From positions 1 to 18,254 of the forward strand of contig SLAN01000158.1 of the NCBI GenBank assembly GCA_007126865.1: a stretch of DNA of 18,254 bases. The letters are read 5' to 3'. Positions within the stretch are counted from its first letter, which is position 1. Every line of letters begins with the position of its first letter. A program made the translations under genes and the position numbers. The DNA comes from Spirochaetales bacterium. Lineage in GTDB: Bacteria > Spirochaetota > Spirochaetia > DSM-27196 > SKKC01. Of this stretch, positions 1 through 7,150 are shown piece after piece. Under the pieces are notes generated by a model that saw only the letters and a list, made by a program, of their open reading frames with translations, did not search any database and was not told the DNA's origin.

Positions 1-147
1 AGGGGACTCATTTCGTCGTTGCAGGGATCGGTGAAGGTTCTGGCGAACGGAGTCATAAGAAAGGGATTGACGCTGAAGGGTGTTCGCGTCTCCGCGGGTG
101 CTCGCGCAAAGATCGAGGCCGCCGGCGGGACGGTGATCGAGGCGTAA
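1..147 (+). CDS. rplO: 50S ribosomal protein L15, C-terminal fragment
   Basis: The window opens inside this gene. Frame 1 reads 48 residues before TAA at 145-147. The peptide contains VKVLANGVIRKGLTLKG, then VSAGARAKIEAAGGTV near the end, which matches the L15 C-terminal pattern (VKVLGxGxL..L.V.A..FS..A...IE.AGG). L15 is a primary binder of 23S rRNA in the large subunit. It sits directly upstream of secY, the standard order in the spc operon, with a 31-nt spacer. Identification rests only on the C-terminus and the operon position, but both agree. Confidence 0.93.
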   Translation, partial: RGLISSLQGSVKVLANGVIRKGLTLKGVRVSAGARAKIEAAGGTVIEA

Positions 148-178
148 GCAGCGCTCGGCAACGTAAGGAAAGTATCGT

Positions 179-1498
179 ATGGCTCGAAACGCACTCGTCG
201 ATGTATTCAGAATTAAGGACCTCAGGCAACGGATATTCTTCACGATAGGAATGCTCGCGATCTTTCGCCTCGGTGCGGCAATTCCGATTCCGGGAATCAA
301 CGTAAACGCACTCCGGGCGTTCTTCATGACACAGGAACAGACGGGTGTGACGGTTGAAGGATACCTGGATTTCTTCTCCGGCGGTGCGTTCACGAACTTC
401 AGCATCTTCATGCTCGGGATCATGCCGTACATCTCCATGCAGATCATCATGCAGCTCTTGCTGCTGGTTTTCCCGGCATTGAAGAAGATCTCGGAGGAGG
501 AAGGCGGTCGAAAGAAGATTCAGCGCTACACGCGATATGGAACGGTTGTTGTGTGTCTGGTGCAGAGCCTTGCGGTTACGTTTTACGCGAACACCATTCC
601 CAACGCGATAATCATTCCCGACGCGCTGTATCGGGTGGTCAGTATGTTGACGGTGACCGCCGGAACGATCTTTCTCGTGTGGATCGGTGAGCAGATAAGC
701 CAAAGGGGCATCGGAAACGGCATATCGTTGCTCATCTTCGGAGGTATCGTCGCGCGGATGCCGGGCGCCGTCTGGACGCTGTTTCAGGAGATTCAGCATG
801 GCGATTTGAACCCGGTATTCGTGATCATCGTGTTCGGAATCTTCATTGTCGTGACGGCCTTGGTCATATACGAGCAGCAGGGCCAGCGCAAAATCCCGGT
901 GCACTACTCGAAACGGGTGGTTGGACGGAGAATGTACGGCGCTCAGAACACCTACGTACCGTTCAAGATTAACCCGTCCGGCGTTATCCCGGTTATTTTC
1001 GCGTCATCGGTGATCTTTTTCCCGCTGCAGATTGCGCAGGGGCTCGGTGGAGGTGTCCGATGGTTGCAGCAGTTCGCCGCATGGCTTCAGCCCCCGGGCA
1101 TTCCATACGTCGTTCTGTACTCCGGTTTAATCATCTTTTTTGCGTACTTCTATACGCAGGTGACACTGAATCCGCTGGAGATCGCGAAGAACATCCGCGA
1201 GCATGGCGGCTCTATTCCCGGTATCCGGTCGGAGAAGATGGAAGAATACTTCACCCGGATTCTGAACCGCATTATTCTGCCGGGTGCGATTTTCCTGGCT
1301 TTTATCGCGCTCATACCCGAGCTGGTTCAGGCGCTATTCGGATTTCCGCAGGAAGTCGCGTTTTTGATGGGTGGTACTTCACTGTTGATCATCGTCGGTG
1401 TGGATCTCGACCTCATGTCGCAGATCGAAGGTCAGCTGCGAATGCATCATCACGAAGGATTGACAAAGAAAGGCCGGATCCGGTCTCGGAACCTGTAG
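179..1498 (+). CDS. secY: Preprotein translocase channel subunit SecY
   Basis: SecY forms the inner-membrane protein-conducting channel with SecE and SecG, receiving preproteins from SecA or ribosomes from the SRP pathway. The 439 residues match the usual length of about 430-445 and show the expected ten hydrophobic segments. Family signatures are visible: the N-terminal RIFFTIGMLAIFRLGAAIPIPGI plug-region approach (about residues 18-40), GIGNGISLLIF near 178-188, PFKINPSGVIPVIFASS in the segment after the large cytoplasmic loop, and a C-terminal GGTSLLIIVGVDLDLM followed by a histidine-containing tail. An AAGGAAAG ribosome binding site precedes the ATG. It lies between rplO and rpmJ; infA, map and adk, which follow secY in many bacteria, are absent here. 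Confidence 0.98.
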   Translation: MARNALVDVFRIKDLRQRIFFTIGMLAIFRLGAAIPIPGINVNALRAFFMTQEQTGVTVEGYLDFFSGGAFTNFSIFMLGIMPYISMQIIMQLLLLVFPALKKISEEEGGRKKIQRYTRYGTVVVCLVQSLAVTFYANTIPNAIIIPDALYRVVSMLTVTAGTIFLVWIGEQISQRGIGNGISLLIFGGIVARMPGAVWTLFQEIQHGDLNPVFVIIVFGIFIVVTALVIYEQQGQRKIPVHYSKRVVGRRMYGAQNTYVPFKINPSGVIPVIFASSVIFFPLQIAQGLGGGVRWLQQFAAWLQPPGIPYVVLYSGLIIFFAYFYTQVTLNPLEIAKNIREHGGSIPGIRSEKMEEYFTRILNRIILPGAIFLAFIALIPELVQALFGFPQEVAFLMGGTSLLIIVGVDLDLMSQIEGQLRMHHHEGLTKKGRIRSRNL

Positions 1499-1509
1499 AG
1501 GAGTAATGA

Positions 1510-1623
1510 ATGAAGGTCCGTGTGAGTGTTAAGCGTATGTGCGCGAGCTGCAAGATCATTCGACGTCGGGGTACGATTCGTGTGATTTGCTCGAATCCTA
1601 AGCACAAGCAGCGACAGGGCTAA
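1510..1623 (+). CDS. rpmJ: 50S ribosomal protein L36 (zinc-binding type)
   Basis: This 37-residue protein begins [20 protein letters not shown] and ends NPKHKQRQG, a textbook L36. It is the zinc-ribbon (C+) form: C11, C14, C27 and H32 make the CxxC-x12-C-x4-H metal site. L36 is a small late-assembling protein of the large subunit. The start is set by AGAGGAG at about 1497-1503, which overlaps the secY stop, at normal spacing from ATG 1510. The rpmJ stop TAA (1621-1623) overlaps the AAGGAG ribosome binding site of rpsM, so the three genes are translationally close-packed. Confidence 0.97.
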   Translation: MKVRVSVKRMCASCKIIRRRGTIRVICSNPKHKQRQG

Positions 1624-1636
1624 GGAGTGCACAAAT

Positions 1637-2002
1637 ATGGCGCGTATTGCAGGAATTGACCTACCGAATAAACCTGTATCGGTAGCACTGACGTATATCT
1701 ATGGAATCGGCGACTCTTCCGCCAAGAAGATCTGCCATGCAAGCGGAGTTGACGACAACCGCAGGATTAACGATCTCACTCCCGAAGAGCTCGCCGAGGT
1801 CAGGACTGTTCTGGAGAACGACTACAAGGTCGAGGGAAGACTCAGGACCGAGGTAAGCCTGAACATCAAGCGGCTTATGGATATCGGATGCAACCGCGGA
1901 CTGAGACACAGGAAAGGACTACCCGTACGTGGCCAACGGACGAGAACGAACGCGAGGACTCGGAAGGGTAAACGGCGTACCGTCGCCGGTAAGCGGAAAT
2001 AG
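1637..2002 (+). CDS. rpsM: 30S ribosomal protein S13
   Basis: S13 sits in the head of the small subunit and contacts the P-site tRNA and the large subunit. The 121-residue product starts [20 protein letters not shown] and has the helix-two-turn-helix region [13 protein letters not shown]. It also has [22 protein letters not shown], followed by the basic tail [20 protein letters not shown] that reaches toward the P site. Length and motifs are normal. A strong AAGGAG (1622-1627) precedes the ATG. It is the first gene of the classical alpha operon, which here continues with rpsK, rpoA and rplQ but lacks rpsD. Confidence 0.98.
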   Translation: MARIAGIDLPNKPVSVALTYIYGIGDSSAKKICHASGVDDNRRINDLTPEELAEVRTVLENDYKVEGRLRTEVSLNIKRLMDIGCNRGLRHRKGLPVRGQRTRTNARTRKGKRRTVAGKRK

Positions 2003-2021
2003 CGGTCGCAGGAGAACGTAA

Positions 2022-2405
2022 GTGGCGAAGACAACGAGAAGAAAGAAAGAAAAGAAGACCGTAGTCCAGGGAAACGTCTATATCCAGGCGACATTTAACA
2101 ACACGATTGTGACGATTACCGATCGCGGTGGAAATACGCTGAGCTGGGCGAGCGCCGGAGGCCTCGGTTTTCGCGGCGCGAAGAAGTCTACGCCATACGC
2201 AGCGCAGACGACCGCGGAGATGGCCGCGCAAAAGGCGATGGACTTCGGCCTTCAGGAAGTGCAGGTTTACGTAAACGGTCCGGGTGTCGGGCGTGAGTCG
2301 GCGATTCGTAGTCTGGGCAATCTGGGACTCCAGGTGCGAAGTATCGAAGACGTGACACCGATTCCCCACAACGGATGCCGGCCGCGAAAGAGCCGTCGCG
2401 TTTAA
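2022..2405 (+). CDS. rpsK: 30S ribosomal protein S11
   Basis: S11 is a small-subunit platform protein next to the mRNA exit region. The 127-residue product contains [18 protein letters not shown], the [22 protein letters not shown] core and the C-terminal [17 protein letters not shown], all characteristic of the family. The start is GTG at 2022, chosen because GGAG at 2011-2014 lies 7 nt upstream and the product then aligns with a normal S11 N-terminus (basic [11 protein letters not shown] extension). It follows rpsM by 19 nt. A perfect inverted repeat starts two bases past its stop codon. Confidence 0.97.
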   Translation: MAKTTRRKKEKKTVVQGNVYIQATFNNTIVTITDRGGNTLSWASAGGLGFRGAKKSTPYAAQTTAEMAAQKAMDFGLQEVQVYVNGPGVGRESAIRSLGNLGLQVRSIEDVTPIPHNGCRPRKSRRV

Positions 2406-2407
2406 AC

Positions 2408-2447
2408 GTTTGTCGGACAGTAAGGACAGAGTCGAAGTCCGACAAAC
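2408..2447 (+). promoter_or_regulatory. Stem-loop in the rpsK-rpoA spacer (11-bp perfect stem)
   Basis: GTTTGTCGGAC (2408-2418) is the exact reverse complement of GTCCGACAAAC (2437-2447), with an 18-nt loop at 2419-2436 that could itself form a 3-bp GAC/GTC stem. It begins two bases after the rpsK stop codon. No U-tract follows, so it does not look like an intrinsic terminator. In RNA it could be an mRNA-processing or stability element or an attenuator that separates ribosomal-protein from RNA-polymerase-alpha expression. The pairing is directly visible; the function is inferred. Confidence 0.6.
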
Positions 2448-2455
2448 TCGTGGTC

Positions 2456-2475
2456 CGCGCAGGAAGCTTCGCGCG
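2456..2475 (+). promoter_or_regulatory. Second GC-rich hairpin upstream of rpoA
   Basis: CGCGC (2456-2460) can pair with GCGCG (2471-2475) across a 10-nt loop that contains the palindrome GAAGCTTC. It lies 8 nt past the 11-bp stem-loop and 47 nt before rpoA. The stem is short and sits in a GC-alternating tract, so chance formation is quite possible. Together the two structures occupy most of the 117-nt spacer. Confidence 0.3.
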
Positions 2476-2522
2476 CGCGACACCGTTTCACGCCAACCGG
2501 ACAACCGAAAAGGACGAATCGT

Positions 2523-3602
2523 ATGGCAAGAAAGAATCTGTTGAAAGGTTTCAAGCGTCCGAAGGGGATCACCTTCGAACAGAGCGAGAACAAGCCCGAA
2601 TACGGGAAGTTCATCGCATATCCGTTCGAGCGGGGGTATGGCACCACGATTGGCAACACGCTTCGACGAATACTTCTCTCCTCCATTCAAGGGTATGCGA
2701 TTACCGCAATACGGGTCACTACCTACGATGAAGAGGGGAATGCGCACGTCCTTTCGAGCGAGTACGAGGCGATTCCGCATGTGCAGGAAGACACACCCGA
2801 TGTTATCGCTAATCTGAAGCAAGTGCGTGTCAGACTCGACGAAGGCACCGAACAGAAGACGATCCTGCTCGAAGCATCCGGCGGACGTGTTGTCACCGCC
2901 GCCGATCTCGAGGTCGAAGAGGGAATTAAGGTCCTGAATAAGGATCAGCACCTCATGACTCTCATGGAGCCGGCCAAGCTGGAGATCGAGCTTCAGATAG
3001 ATTTCGGGCGGGGGTATGTTCCGTCGGAGGTCAACGAAAAGTACGTCGAAGTGATCGGGACGATTCCGATAGATGCTATCTTCAGCCCGATCAAGCGAGT
3101 TAAGTACGACATAGAAAGCACCCGCGTCGGCCAACGCACCGACTATGACAAGCTTATTCTCGAGGTGTGGACCGATGGGACAACGCGACCCGAAGACTCA
3201 GTCGCGGAAGCGGCAAAAATGGCGAAGGATCACTTCGGTATATTTATCAATTTCGACGAAGATGATCTTGATAGCGATGAAGATGTGGACGAGGATGAGG
3301 AACGGCTCCGGAAATTGCTGGATACCCCGGTTGAAGAGTTGGAGCTCTCAGTGCGATCGAGCAATTGCCTGAAGAACGCCAACATTCGGAGCATCGGTGA
3401 CCTCACAGCTCGTACCGAAGAAGACATCGCGAAGACACGCAACTTCGGAAAGAAGTCGTTGCTTGAGATCAAAGAGAAGCTCAAAGAGTGGAATCTGAGT
3501 CTTGGCATGACCGATTACAGCGAGATCAAGCGTGCGCTGCGCGACGCCTCTGTCAGCGGCGCGGCACAAGGTAGTCAGGAAGAGGCAGAAGATGAAGCAT
3601 AA
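2523..3602 (+). CDS. rpoA: DNA-directed RNA polymerase alpha subunit
   Basis: Alpha dimerises to nucleate assembly of the core enzyme, and its C-terminal domain contacts UP elements and activators. The N-terminal domain shows the assembly motif [20 protein letters not shown] (about residues 38-57). The C-terminal domain carries [18 protein letters not shown] and [15 protein letters not shown], with the R and N corresponding to E. coli R265 and N268 kept. At 359 residues it is longer than E. coli alpha (329). The extra length lies in an acidic linker (about 245-262, a run of D/E) and a tail after LGMTDY that ends in [15 protein letters not shown] at 2508-2513 is the ribosome binding site. The 3' end overlaps rplQ by 11 nt. 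Confidence 0.98.
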   Translation: MARKNLLKGFKRPKGITFEQSENKPEYGKFIAYPFERGYGTTIGNTLRRILLSSIQGYAITAIRVTTYDEEGNAHVLSSEYEAIPHVQEDTPDVIANLKQVRVRLDEGTEQKTILLEASGGRVVTAADLEVEEGIKVLNKDQHLMTLMEPAKLEIELQIDFGRGYVPSEVNEKYVEVIGTIPIDAIFSPIKRVKYDIESTRVGQRTDYDKLILEVWTDGTTRPEDSVAEAAKMAKDHFGIFINFDEDDLDSDEDVDEDEERLRKLLDTPVEELELSVRSSNCLKNANIRSIGDLTARTEEDIAKTRNFGKKSLLEIKEKLKEWNLSLGMTDYSEIKRALRDASVSGAAQGSQEEAEDEA

Positions 3603-4083
3603 GATTGGATTCAATCGACTCGGTCGTAAACCCGCGCACAGGAAAGCTCTGCACCGAAATCTCGTCACGTCATTGGTACGACACGAACGTGTTCGAACTA
3701 CCAGCGCGAAAGCGAAGGAGATCCGCCGTACCGCGGAGAAGATGATCACTCGGTCCAAAGTGGACAGCGTTCACAATCGGCGAATCGTCGGTAAGGACAT
3801 TAAGGATCAGGAAGCGCTGGCGAAGCTGTTCACCGATCTCGGACCTACGTATAAGAATCGTCCCGGCGGTTATACACGAATTCTGAAACTTGGCCCTCGA
3901 AAGAGCGACGGGGCAGAAATGGTCCTGCTCGAACTCGTTGGGCGGGACTCGGAAACGGAGGAGCCGAAGTCGAGTAAGCGGAGTCGGAAGAGGAGCAAGG
4001 GCTCCGAAGGGCAGCAGCAGACCGAAGCCGATACGGCCACTGCCGCGGAGCCTGCGAGCGAAGCCGAGTCCGAGGAGTCGTGA
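3592..4083 (+). CDS. rplQ: 50S ribosomal protein L17 with charged C-terminal extension
   Basis: L17 lies near the polypeptide exit tunnel of the large subunit. The core (about residues 1-119) is typical: [20 protein letters not shown], then [19 protein letters not shown], then [24 protein letters not shown]. The start was placed at 3592 rather than at an upstream in-frame GTG (3532) because [12 protein letters not shown] is the conserved N-terminus and AGGAAGAGG lies at 3577-3585. The gene therefore starts 11 nt inside rpoA, which suggests coupled translation. Beyond residue 119 is a tail of about 44 residues, first Lys/Arg/Ser-rich ([11 protein letters not shown]), then Gln/Ala/Glu-rich, ending ESEES. 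Most bacterial L17 proteins stop near residue 117-130. Confidence 0.97.
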   Translation: MKHKIGFNRLGRKPAHRKALHRNLVTSLVRHERVRTTSAKAKEIRRTAEKMITRSKVDSVHNRRIVGKDIKDQEALAKLFTDLGPTYKNRPGGYTRILKLGPRKSDGAEMVLLELVGRDSETEEPKSSKRSRKRSKGSEGQQQTEADTATAAEPASEAESEES

Positions 4084-4092
4084 GTCTGCCCG

Positions 4093-4165
4093 GGGCCTGG
4101 TGATCGACGGTGTCGAATGCTCGGCCCTGGTATTGAGACCGGCGTCCCGGAATGCTCCGGAACGC
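4093..4165 (+). other. Possible weak hairpins after rplQ
   Basis: The 155-nt spacer between rplQ and the next gene holds two imperfect candidates. GGGCC (4093-4097) can pair with GGCCC (4123-4127) around an inner TCGA/TCGA hairpin. GCGT-C-CCGG (4142-4150) can pair with CCGG-A-ACGC (4157-4165) with one mismatch. Neither is followed directly by a T-run; the first stretch of Ts is at 4177-4180. They might mark the end of the ribosomal operon, but they do not meet the usual criteria for an intrinsic terminator. I found no convincing promoter for the following gene either. Confidence 0.2.
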
Positions 4166-4238
4166 AGTTCCCGCCATTTTCTAACGACGCAACCGTGTGC
4201 ACTAGAACGGTGATTGTGTTAGACTTGAACACAAGAGT

Positions 4239-7148
4239 ATGCGTCCGGTTCAAAAAGTTAGCGTAAGCCTGTTAATCGCCATAATAGGCTTCAGTGCGTT
4301 CTCGTTTTTCGCATTTTCCGGTCTATTCGACGCAATCGAGGCCTCGTTCTACAGTCCGCGTGTGCTCGAGCACTATCGCTCCGAGCTGACGAATGCGCAC
4401 CGTGAGCTGGTGGAGTTTCGCGAAAACAATCTTGCACGCTTCTCAGCGGTAGTTGAGCAGGAGGAGATACGCACTCTTTATCAGCCCAATCAGACGCGCG
4501 GAGATATTGAGGCTCGTGCCGGCATTTTCCGTCGGATCGCGGATGATCGCAGCGGATTCGTCGCGTCCGTTTTTCTCAATCGTGACGGAACTCAGTTGCA
4601 CTTCTCTACTCGAGAGGACGATTACACCGAGAGCGCCGGCATTCGGTCGTATCGGCCGTTAGAAGAGATTGAAGATGGCGAGAGGTTGAGCGAACTGGCA
4701 TTGGCGGTACCCGATGAGGCGGACATGGTGCTGGACGCGGAGACGTCGTCGCTCATTTTCCGGTTCCCCGTTATGGACGTGAATGGCATCTGGCGCGGAA
4801 CCGGATTGTTCATTTTCTCGTCCCGCTCTTTTACGAATCGACTGATCAGCGCCGGAATAACCGATCCGGACCGGGTTATAGAGCTTGTCTCGCCCAACGG
4901 CATACTGTTGAACGTGAGACGTGAGGGTAGAGCCGAGCTCCGCGAAGGTGTCGCCGACTCATGGGAGCAGTCGGACGAGGAATCGCTTATACGGTTGAGC
5001 GGCGACCGCGATATCGTTGTACCGGTGTTGGAACGATCCGATTTCCGGATCGGCTACGTCGTGCCGGCCGATGAGCTGGTGCTGAGCAACGAGCTGCAGG
5101 CTATCGTTCTGGCCGGAACGTTCCTGACGCTCTTCCTGATCGTCTTCCTCCTATTGAATATCCGTCAGGATTCTACCGTCGTACTCTCTGAGCGCATTAA
5201 ACGGTTCCAGCTGGGATTACTCCGCGAGTATCTGGAACGTGGTGAAGAGCTCGATTGGCGAAGTCGAAGGGACGAGCTGCTCCGTCGGAAACCGGAGATG
5301 ACTCGCCGGCTGAAACAAGGAATCGGACGTGTCCGGGCTGAAGACAGGGAGAAGATCGACGATCTGGTTGATAAGAGCTGGGACGAGATTATCGACGTGC
5401 TCGGTTCGCGGAGTGACAGCGGTCGAAGCGAGAGCGATCTACAGCAGATCGAGCGCATGCTCGAACGGGTGATCGGTAATCTCGAATCTCGCGGCATCAA
5501 TCTGCAATCTCCGCGCACAGGTACATCCGATACCCCGGGGCTTGAGGAAAGCCCGAGGAAGCAGGAGCGTGGGGAATCGGACCGCAGCACATCCGACCAT
5601 GCGCCTGAAGCCGCGGGTAGGCCCGAGCCGGCGGCGGAGCTGGACGCGGCAACCGACGCGGAGGAAGTCGAGGAGCTCGATGAGCTGGACGCGGCAACCG
5701 ACACCGAGGAAGTCGAGGAGCTCGATGAGCTGGACGCGGCAACCGACACCGAGGAAGTCCAGGAGCTCGATGCCGCAACCGATACGGAAGAAGTCGAAGA
5801 ATTGGAGGCGACGAGCGACGCAGAAGAGTATTCCGAGCTCGAATCAGTAGAGGACGCGGACTCGGCCCAAGCTTTCGACTCGGACACCGTGGACCGTGCG
5901 AAACCGGTCGAAGCCCCCGATGACCTCGACGATGCCGAGGCGATCGGTATACTCGAAGAGGTGGAGGCAGCTGAGTGGGTTGATGAGGCCGAGTCGATCG
6001 CGGAGAAAGATACACCGGATGGGCCGGAGGAGCTCGAGGAGGTCGAGCCGCTCGACAGCGTCGATACTTCCGCCGAAGGTCTCGGCGACGAATCAGATGA
6101 GTTGCGGAGTGCCGACATTCGCGATGAGGTTGCGGCAATCGCCGACGGCCCCGGTCCGGCACGCTCGTCTTCAACGGGTGGAGGCGCGACGCTCGAAGGA
6201 CGCGAGATTACCGATGCCTGGCAGTCGTATGCCGGCGAGTCGGGGAGCGCCAATGAGGCAGGCGGTACTGTAGACCGATCAGCTATGGCGCAGTTCGAGA
6301 CGGCCAACCGGAAGCGGGACGCCGAGTCGGTGGCGAGTGATTCCGCCTTCTCTGAAAACGGCGAGATCGTCTCACTTGAGAACGCGCGGGCGGCAGCAGA
6401 CGAGCAGTCGATTGTATCGGACCCGGGCGGTGTCTATCGGATTCGGGAAGACCTGTATTCCCGATCAGCCGAGCGACGAGAGTCTCCTCGAGAAGCGTCT
6501 TCGGATGGAGAGACCGCGCGAAGGGCAGGAAGCGCACGGAGCGACGATGCTGTATTGCTCCTCGGCGATGTTGATATGAGGCCGCTGACCCGTCGGACGA
6601 TCCCGCCGGGTCGTGAGTCGAGTGGCCGCTCGGACGATGTGAGGGCCCGACCCGCAGTGGCCGAGGGATCTGATTCGACTGCTGCTTTCGCCGCCGAGGG
6701 ACTCGATTTTGACCGTTATCTGAGCCGGTTCCGGGACGACGAGCCGGGTATTATGCGAGCTCTGATGCTTCTCACGCGGAAAGTGTACGCACGAGTGGCG
6801 ATGATCGCCGTGCAGGGGGACAACGCCTATCGTAGCGAGTACGGTATCGGTTTGAACGAGCACGAGAAGGAGAGTTTGCATATATCGGAACGTTCGCAGT
6901 TTGCACGGTCGATCCTGAACGAGGGGCGCCTTTATCGGTTTGAGGGGAGTGTGACCGAACTATCCGACGTACAGGTGACCGGTGAGGATACGTCTATCGG
7001 CAACTGTCGCTGCGTAGTCTTCGTGCCGATCAAGTTCCGCGGAAGGCGAGCTTACCTCGTACTCGGAATGCGTGACAGCGTCGGCGAATTGCAGGACATC
7101 GTGGTTGCCCTCGCCGATACAATCCGGTCTCGGCCCTCTCATCGATAG
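4239..7148 (+). CDS. Large membrane sensor-like protein with acidic tandem repeats and GAF-like C-terminus
   Basis: I do not recognise a named family for the full 969 residues. An N-terminal hydrophobic segment (about 7-29) and a second one (about 287-307) bracket roughly 255 residues predicted to lie outside the membrane. Phrases such as FVASVFLNRDGTQLHFS and ELVSPNGILLNVRREG there resemble Cache-type periplasmic sensor domains. The cytoplasmic part starts with a charged helical stretch (about 310-425), then a very acidic low-complexity region (about 460-620) with 15-residue repeats, then a long Ser/Arg/Glu-rich, probably disordered segment. From about 822 to 965 a folded alpha/beta domain ends with VVFVPIKFRGRRAYLVLGM, reminiscent of a GAF domain. 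No HAMP, kinase, GGDEF or methyl-accepting domain is seen. A signalling or scaffold role is inference. The upstream ribosome binding site is weak. Confidence 0.75.
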   Translation: MRPVQKVSVSLLIAIIGFSAFSFFAFSGLFDAIEASFYSPRVLEHYRSELTNAHRELVEFRENNLARFSAVVEQEEIRTLYQPNQTRGDIEARAGIFRRIADDRSGFVASVFLNRDGTQLHFSTREDDYTESAGIRSYRPLEEIEDGERLSELALAVPDEADMVLDAETSSLIFRFPVMDVNGIWRGTGLFIFSSRSFTNRLISAGITDPDRVIELVSPNGILLNVRREGRAELREGVADSWEQSDEESLIRLSGDRDIVVPVLERSDFRIGYVVPADELVLSNELQAIVLAGTFLTLFLIVFLLLNIRQDSTVVLSERIKRFQLGLLREYLERGEELDWRSRRDELLRRKPEMTRRLKQGIGRVRAEDREKIDDLVDKSWDEIIDVLGSRSDSGRSESDLQQIERMLERVIGNLESRGINLQSPRTGTSDTPGLEESPRKQERGESDRSTSDHAPEAAGRPEPAAELDAATDAEEVEELDELDAATDTEEVEELDELDAATDTEEVQELDAATDTEEVEELEATSDAEEYSELESVEDADSAQAFDSDTVDRAKPVEAPDDLDDAEAIGILEEVEAAEWVDEAESIAEKDTPDGPEELEEVEPLDSVDTSAEGLGDESDELRSADIRDEVAAIADGPGPARSSSTGGGATLEGREITDAWQSYAGESGSANEAGGTVDRSAMAQFETANRKRDAESVASDSAFSENGEIVSLENARAAADEQSIVSDPGGVYRIREDLYSRSAERRESPREASSDGETARRAGSARSDDAVLLLGDVDMRPLTRRTIPPGRESSGRSDDVRARPAVAEGSDSTAAFAAEGLDFDRYLSRFRDDEPGIMRALMLLTRKVYARVAMIAVQGDNAYRSEYGIGLNEHEKESLHISERSQFARSILNEGRLYRFEGSVTELSDVQVTGEDTSIGNCRCVVFVPIKFRGRRAYLVLGMRDSVGELQDIVVALADTIRSRPSHR
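5637..5807 (+). repeat. In-frame tandem repeats of 45 nt encoding ELDAATDTEEVEELD
   Basis: Three consecutive 45-nt units (5637-5681, 5682-5726, 5727-5771) encode ELDAATDAEEVEELD, ELDAATDTEEVEELD and ELDAATDTEEVQELD. A shorter, more diverged unit (AATDTEEVEELE, 5772-5807) follows, and further degenerate acidic copies continue (SDAEEYSELESVEDAD). The first three units are almost identical at the DNA level, including synonymous positions, which implies recent duplication or ongoing homogenisation. The unit length is a multiple of three, so copy-number change would preserve the frame. Confidence 0.92.
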
Positions 7149-7150
7149 CG

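Noticed and set aside
53..904. Minus-strand open frame opposite the rplO end and secY
   Set aside because: Antisense to secY, rich in His/Arg, without any motif or ribosome binding site.
1875..3134. Long minus-strand open frame (419 codons) antisense to rpsK and rpoA
   Set aside because: It lies across two certain genes, has no recognisable domain and an irregular composition; it is a shadow of codon bias in the rpsK and rpoA frames.
5165..6307. Minus-strand serine-rich open frame (380 codons)
   Set aside because: The serine runs are the reverse complement of the GAG/GAC/GAA-rich acidic repeats on the plus strand, so it is a compositional artefact.
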